Part shown: piece after piece, positions 14,616 through 18,230 of the stretch
Layout of the letters: each line of letters opens with the position of its first letter
How positions within the stretch are numbered: position 1 is the stretch's first letter
From: an uncultured Desulfarculaceae bacterium
Lineage (GTDB): Bacteria > Desulfobacterota > Desulfarculia > Desulfarculales > Desulfarculaceae
Direction of reading: 5' to 3'
Length of the DNA: 18,230 bases
NCBI GenBank assembly: GCA_937908275.1
Contig: CALERA010000426.1
Coordinates: 1-18,230, forward strand
Position numbers and translations under genes: made by a program
The notes under the pieces: model-generated
What the model saw: the letters and a program-made list of their open reading frames with translations, nothing else
Told to the model about the DNA's origin: nothing
Databases searched by the model: none

Positions 14616-14645
14616 TTGACACGGCCAACGGCGGGCCGCTACAAC
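14616..14645 (+). promoter_or_regulatory. sigma-70-type promoter for the fumarase-sdhCDA operon
   Basis: A consensus -35 TTGACA (14616-14621), 18-base spacer and -10-like TACAAC (14640-14645). Transcription would start near 14652, about 48 bases ahead of the fumarase TTG. It is the best promoter match in the window, set in an AT-richer spacer of about 140 bases. Confidence 0.6.
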
Positions 14646-14699
14646 ATAGCAGCCGCCTTGAGCAGGCTTCATCACAACCCCACAAACGGGAGAGCCGTC

Positions 14700-15548
14700 T
14701 TGCCCGTTCCCCGCGAACTAGACGTGGCCCTGATCCGGGACACGGTGGCCGATCTGTGCGGCCAGGCCGATCTCCTGCTGCCCGCCGACGTGCGGCGGGC
14801 CTTGGAGCGGGGCATCGCCGCCGAGGAGTCCCCGGTGGGGCGCGAGGTGCTGGCCCGCCTGATCGAAAACGCCGACATCGCCCGCGACGAATCCATGCCC
14901 ATGTGCCAGGATTGCGGCCTGGCGGTGATCTTCCTGGACCTGGGCCAGGACGTGCACCTGATTGGCGGCGACCTGATCGAGGCCGTGAACCAGGGCGTGC
15001 GCGAGGGCTATGAGCGCAACTATCTGCGCAAGAGCGTCTGCCACCCCTTCAGCCGCCAGAACACCGGCGACAACACCCCGGCCGTGGTGCATGTGAGCAT
15101 CGTGCCCGGCGACAAGGTCCGCCTCTGGGTGGTGCCCAAGGGCGGGGGCAGCGAGAACATGTCCAAGGTCTTCCTGCTCACCCCGGCCATGGGCCTCAAG
15201 GGGGTCAAGGAGCGGGTGCTGGAGACCGTGGAGGCGGCCGGCCCCAACCCCTGCCCGCCCATCATCCTGGGCGTGGCGGTGGGCGGCACCTTTGACGACG
15301 CCTGCCGACGGGCCAAGCGCAGCCTGCTGCGCGAGCTGGGCTCGGTCAACCCCGATCCCGAGGCCGCGGCCCTGGAGGCGGAGCTGCTGGAGCTGGTCAA
15401 CAACACCGGCATCGGCCCGGCCGGCCTGGGCGGGCGGGTCACCGCCCTGGGGGTCTTCGTGGACATCCGGCCCTGCCACATCGCCAGCCTGCCCCTGGCG
15501 GTGAACGTGCAGTGCCACGCCGCGCGGCACAAGGAGGCGGTGCTATGA
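14700..15548 (+). CDS. class I fumarate hydratase, alpha subunit
   Basis: Catalytic half of the oxygen-sensitive [4Fe-4S] fumarase that hydrates fumarate to malate, in the two-subunit form common in anaerobes. The 282-residue protein has the expected length and motifs: MCQDCGLAV (Cys69 first cluster ligand), KSVCHPFSRQNTGDNTP, KGGGSENMS, NPCPPIILGVAVGGT (Cys185) and the C-terminal DIRPCHIASLPLAVNVQC, which should supply the third ligand (Cys259 or Cys272). The start is TTG 14700 with GGGAG seven bases upstream. A longer open frame begins at 14616, but that codon is the -35 element of the promoter, so it cannot be in the message. The gene overlaps the beta subunit by four bases (ATGA). Tartrate dehydratase is a close relative; the sdh neighbours favour fumarase. 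Confidence 0.93.
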   Translation: MPVPRELDVALIRDTVADLCGQADLLLPADVRRALERGIAAEESPVGREVLARLIENADIARDESMPMCQDCGLAVIFLDLGQDVHLIGGDLIEAVNQGVREGYERNYLRKSVCHPFSRQNTGDNTPAVVHVSIVPGDKVRLWVVPKGGGSENMSKVFLLTPAMGLKGVKERVLETVEAAGPNPCPPIILGVAVGGTFDDACRRAKRSLLRELGSVNPDPEAAALEAELLELVNNTGIGPAGLGGRVTALGVFVDIRPCHIASLPLAVNVQCHAARHKEAVL

Positions 15549-16102
15549 GCCAGACCATCCGCCTGACCACGCCGCTGGCCACGGAAACCCTGCGCGAACT
15601 CCAGGCCGGGGACCGGGTGCTCTTGAGCGGGGTGATCTACACCGGCCGCGACGCGGCCCACAAGCGCATCGTGGAGGCCATGGAGGCCGGCGGTCAGCCG
15701 CCCTTCCCCCTGGAGGGCGCGGCGATCTTCTACGTGGGGCCATCGCCGGCCCCGCCGGGGCGGGTCATCGGCGCGGCCGGCCCCACCACCAGCTATCGCA
15801 TGGACGCCTACGCGCCCTATCTCATCGCCCGGGGGCTCAAGGCCATGATCGGCAAGGGCAAACGCGGCGAGGAGGTCAAGGCGGCCATGGTCCAGCACGG
15901 GGCGGTCTACCTGGCCGCCATCGGCGGGGCCGGGGCCTTGATGGCCCGCTCCATCAGCGAGGCCGAGGTCATCGCCTTCCCCGACCTGGGGCCGGAGGCG
16001 GTGCGGCGGCTGGTGGTCCGGGACATGCCCTTGTTCGTGGTCAACGACGTGCGCGGCGGCGACCTGTACCAGCAGGGCAAGGCCGCCTACGCGCGCGGTT
16101 AA
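15545..16102 (+). CDS. class I fumarate hydratase, beta subunit
   Basis: The 185-residue partner of the preceding gene, equal to the C-terminal domain of single-chain class I fumarases. Visible family elements are GVIYTGRDAAHKRI, GPTTSYRMD (substrate-binding region), GKGKRG and the AAIGGAGALMA helix start, then VRDMPLFVVND near the C-terminus. ATG 15545 overlaps the alpha-subunit stop as ATGA, showing coupled translation and a fixed subunit ratio. An in-frame ATG at 15512 lies inside the alpha gene and adds a basic stretch not typical of the family. About 50 bases containing a short GC hairpin separate it from sdhC, so the fumarase and Sdh genes are probably one operon. Confidence 0.93.
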   Translation: MSQTIRLTTPLATETLRELQAGDRVLLSGVIYTGRDAAHKRIVEAMEAGGQPPFPLEGAAIFYVGPSPAPPGRVIGAAGPTTSYRMDAYAPYLIARGLKAMIGKGKRGEEVKAAMVQHGAVYLAAIGGAGALMARSISEAEVIAFPDLGPEAVRRLVVRDMPLFVVNDVRGGDLYQQGKAAYARG

Positions 16103-16153
16103 AAACCCAAACCCCCGCGCGGGCGGGGACCAGGATCGGAAGCGGAAGCAATC

Positions 16154-16531
16154 ATGAAAGCCTATCCCCCCAAGGCGCACTACCGGCTCCACGCCGGCTA
16201 CATCGCCTGGCTGCTGCACCGCGTCACCGGGTTGGGGCTGGCCCTGTACATCTTCATGCATATCTGGGTCATCCACAACATCAGCCGCGGCAAGGAGGCC
16301 TTCAACCAGGTGATGGCGATAGTGCAGTCGCCCTTTTTCCATTTTCTGGAGGTGGGTCTCCTGGCCTGCGTGGTCTTCCACGGCCTGAACGGCATCCGGG
16401 TGGTGCTGATCGACTTTGGACCCGCGGCCGAGAAAGGCCCCCACAAGACCTGGGTCTGGGCCACCATCGCGGTCAGCGCCTTCCTGACGGTGCTGGGCGG
16501 GGTGCCCATGCTCCGGCTGGCCTTCCACTAG
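16154..16531 (+). CDS. sdhC: succinate dehydrogenase cytochrome b subunit (SdhC)
   Basis: Membrane anchor that, with SdhD, binds heme b and quinone and passes electrons from the SdhAB head. The 125-residue protein has three helices (about 16-40, 58-84 and 98-120). Helix 1 carries the family signature HRVTGLGLALYIFMHIW with several histidines; helix 2 carries FHGLNGIRVVLIDF, whose His is a likely heme ligand. ATG 16154 is preceded by a GGAAG repeat. The basic N-terminus with a YIAWLLHRVTG entry is usual for SdhC. Position before sdhD and sdhA fits the common C-D-A-B order, not the frdCAB order of many sulfate reducers. Confidence 0.92.
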   Translation: MKAYPPKAHYRLHAGYIAWLLHRVTGLGLALYIFMHIWVIHNISRGKEAFNQVMAIVQSPFFHFLEVGLLACVVFHGLNGIRVVLIDFGPAAEKGPHKTWVWATIAVSAFLTVLGGVPMLRLAFH

Positions 16532-16540
16532 GCCCCTGCC

Positions 16541-16560
16541 GCGGCCCCTCCATCGGCCGC
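16541..16560 (+). other. 6-bp GC hairpin between sdhC and sdhD
   Basis: GCGGCC (16541-16546) pairs with GGCCGC (16555-16560) around eight bases, in the 51-base sdhC-sdhD spacer and ending ten bases before the sdhD ribosome binding site. It may stabilise the message or affect sdhD translation. Confidence 0.3.
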
Positions 16561-16582
16561 GCCTGCGATAGGGAGATTCAAC

Positions 16583-16942
16583 GTGCGATACCTGGGAACC
16601 GGGCGCTCCGGCGCCTTCGAGTGGCTGTTCCAGCGGGTCAGCGGGGTGGCCCTGGTGATCATGCTGGGGGTGCACTTCATCCTGCTGCACTACACCGGCA
16701 GCGGCAGCATCACCTATGAGGCCGTGGCCCCCCGCCTGGCCAGCCCGCTGTACAAGGGCCTGCAGCTCACCTTCCTGGTGCTGGGGCTCATCCACGCCAT
16801 GAACGGCATCAAACTGGTCATCGACGACTACGTGCACCGCGAGGGATGGCGGATCCTGCTCACCAGCCTCAACTGGGTGGTGACCCTGGGCTTCTTCCTC
16901 TTCGGCGCCGTCACGGTGCTGACCTTCTCGGTGCAACCGTAG
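16583..16942 (+). CDS. sdhD: succinate dehydrogenase membrane anchor subunit (SdhD)
   Basis: The second membrane anchor, 119 residues with three helices (about 18-38, 58-78 and 92-115). Helix 1 has FQRVSGVALVIMLGVHF and helix 2 has LIHAMNGIKLVIDDYVH, the His in each being candidate heme ligands. The RxSG entry and HxxNGI...D element are the conserved marks of this protein group. The start is GTG 16583 with GGGAGA seven bases upstream. Fourteen bases separate it from sdhA. Annotated SdhD proteins vary widely, so the name rests on size, topology, these motifs and position between sdhC and sdhA. Confidence 0.88.
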   Translation: MRYLGTGRSGAFEWLFQRVSGVALVIMLGVHFILLHYTGSGSITYEAVAPRLASPLYKGLQLTFLVLGLIHAMNGIKLVIDDYVHREGWRILLTSLNWVVTLGFFLFGAVTVLTFSVQP

Positions 16943-16956
16943 GGAGATAGCAAGTC

Positions 16957-18230
16957 ATGCCTATCAGCGACAACATCACCATCCACCGGGTGGACGCCCT
17001 GGTGGTGGGCGCGGGCGGCTCGGGCCTGCGCGCCGCCCTGGAGGCCGGCCGCCAGGTGAACACCGCGGTCATCAGCCAGGTCTTCCCCACCCGCTCCCAC
17101 ACCGTCAGCGCCCAGGGCGGCATCGGCGCCTCCTTGAGCAACGTGGAGCAGGACGACTGGCGCTACCACATGTTCGACACCGTCAAGGGCTCGGACTGGC
17201 TGGGCGACCAGGACGCCATCGAGTTCATGTGCCGCGAGGCCCCCAACGTGGTCATCGAGCTGGAGCACATGGGCCTGCCGTTCTCGCGCATGGACGACGG
17301 CCGCATCTACCAGCGGGCCTTTGGCGGCCACACCAGCAAGTTCGGCGCCGGCTCGGTGCACCGCTCCTGCGCCGCCGCCGACCGCACCGGCCACGCCATG
17401 CTGCACACCCTGTTCGAGGAATGCCTCAAGCACGGGGTGCGCTTCTACAACGAGTTCTACATGCTGGAGCTGGTGGTCAACCAGGGCGCGGTCTGCGGGG
17501 CGCTGGCCTGGGACATGGTCAAGGGCGGGTTCCATCTCTTCCACGCCAAGGCCACCCTCTTCGCCACCGGCGGCTACTCCCGCGCCTATCGCACCACCAG
17601 CAACGCCCACATCTGCACCGGCGACGGCGCGGCCCTGACCCTGCGGGCCGGCCTGCCCTGCGAGGACATGGAGTTCCTCCAGTTCCACCCCACCGGCATC
17701 TATGGCGCGGGCAACCTGATCACCGAGGGCGTGCGCGGCGAGGGCGGCTATCTGGTCAACTGCCACAAGGACCGCTTCATGGAGGTCTGCGCCCCCCACG
17801 AGAAGGACCTGGCCTGCCGCGACGTGGTCAGCCGGGGCATCGCCGAGGAGGTGCGCCACGGCCGGGGCTGCGGTCCCAACCAGGACTACGCCCTGCTGCA
17901 CATCGAACACATCGGCAAGGAGAAGATCATGGAGCGGCTGCCCGGCATCTGGGAGCTGGCCATGGTCTTCGCCGGGGTGGACTGCACCAAGGAGCCGATC
18001 CCGGTGGTGCCCACCGCGCACTATTCCATGGGCGGCATCCCCACCGACCGCTTCGCCCAGGTGGTGGCCCCCGGCCCGGACGGCGACGAGCGGGTGGTGC
18101 CGGGCTTCTACGCCTCGGGCGAGGCGGCCTGCGCCTCGGTGCACGGGGCCAACCGTCTGGGCACCAACTCGCTCTTGGACCTGATGGTCTTCGGCCGCGA
18201 GGGCGGCAAGCAGATGGCCCGCTACGCGAT
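16957..18230 (+). CDS. sdhA: succinate dehydrogenase flavoprotein subunit (SdhA), partial (3' end outside window)
   Basis: Oxidises succinate to fumarate, or the reverse, on a covalently bound FAD at the cytoplasmic face of the membrane. The first 424 codons are present. They show the dinucleotide fold VVGAGGSGLRAA (16-27), the FAD-linking histidine in RSHTVSAQGG (His48), substrate-site elements FHPTGIYGAG and TEGVRGEGGYL, the VPTAHYSMGG histidine motif, and ASVHGANRLGTNSLLDL near the right edge. ATG 16957 has AGGGAG about nine bases upstream. All active-site motifs expected so far are intact. SdhB (iron-sulfur) would be expected just beyond the window. Direction of catalysis, succinate dehydrogenase versus fumarate reductase, cannot be decided from this subunit. 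Confidence 0.96.
   Translation, partial: MPISDNITIHRVDALVVGAGGSGLRAALEAGRQVNTAVISQVFPTRSHTVSAQGGIGASLSNVEQDDWRYHMFDTVKGSDWLGDQDAIEFMCREAPNVVIELEHMGLPFSRMDDGRIYQRAFGGHTSKFGAGSVHRSCAAADRTGHAMLHTLFEECLKHGVRFYNEFYMLELVVNQGAVCGALAWDMVKGGFHLFHAKATLFATGGYSRAYRTTSNAHICTGDGAALTLRAGLPCEDMEFLQFHPTGIYGAGNLITEGVRGEGGYLVNCHKDRFMEVCAPHEKDLACRDVVSRGIAEEVRHGRGCGPNQDYALLHIEHIGKEKIMERLPGIWELAMVFAGVDCTKEPIPVVPTAHYSMGGIPTDRFAQVVAPGPDGDERVVPGFYASGEAACASVHGANRLGTNSLLDLMVFGREGGKQMARYA

Noticed and set aside
11507..14685. Long minus-strand open frames (461 and 527 codons) opposite the flavoprotein and glycosyltransferase genes
   Set aside because: They overlap well-supported plus-strand genes and are low-complexity Gly/Gln/Ala/Arg-rich translations without motifs or ribosome binding sites.
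16111..16128. A terminator between fumarase beta and sdhC (CCCCG...CGGGG)
   Set aside because: The stem is five pairs with no U-run, and a close same-strand gene follows; it is more likely GC-rich chance structure.
15020..18144. Long minus-strand open frames opposite fumarase and sdh genes
   Set aside because: Same GC-bias shadow effect; the plus-strand products carry complete enzyme signatures.
1..18230. Mobile elements, CRISPR repeats, tRNA or rRNA genes, defence systems
   Set aside because: No transposase or integrase motifs, direct-repeat arrays, tRNA cloverleaf ends or rRNA-like stretches were seen. All substantial frames are explained by metabolic, transport or membrane genes.

Overview
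The window is strongly GC-rich bacterial chromosome, almost fully coding, and all of it reads as metabolism or transport. There is no mobile element, CRISPR array, tRNA or rRNA that I can see. The gene set (ADP-forming acyl-CoA synthetase, a hydrogenase-type NuoE with a kinase-like ATPase partner, corrinoid nucleotide-loop genes, two-subunit iron-sulfur fumarase beside succinate dehydrogenase) suggests an anaerobic or sulfate-reducing deltaproteobacterium, perhaps near Desulfarculales. This is inference from gene content and composition only.

Layout. Bases 1-5832 are all on the minus strand. Read 5'->3' they give cobU-cobT-cobS (assembly of the lower nucleotide loop of cobalamin), then a NuoE-family [2Fe-2S] protein and a small HATPase protein, then an acetate--CoA ligase (ADP-forming) alpha-beta fusion that runs off the left edge. 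A short divergent spacer separates cobU from a plus-strand GT-C-like membrane glycosyltransferase. Next is a translationally coupled pair of oligopeptide-type ABC ATPases without permease or binding-protein genes. A minus-strand metallo-beta-lactamase-fold hydrolase meets the ABC pair tail to tail.

From 10127 to 14559 a plus-strand operon holds an unrecognised two-helix membrane protein, a TVP38/TMEM64 membrane protein, a mercuric-reductase-like flavoprotein and a fusion of the two 'rSAM/selenodomain-associated' glycosyltransferase families. This is the part most likely to hide an uncharacterised pathway. From 14616 a well-formed sigma-70-type promoter drives fumarase alpha-beta and then sdhC-sdhD-sdhA; sdhA is cut by the right edge. 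Together they interconvert succinate, fumarate and malate.

Start codons needed care. Several genes begin with TTG or GTG behind clear ribosome binding sites (second ABC-pair neighbour oppD-like, the membrane protein, fumarase alpha, cobS, sdhD, the glycosyltransferase fusion). In two places the longest open frame begins inside a -35 promoter element. The main spacer longer than 300 bases (1749-2077) carries three short palindromes and AT-rich promoter-like sequence but no gene.
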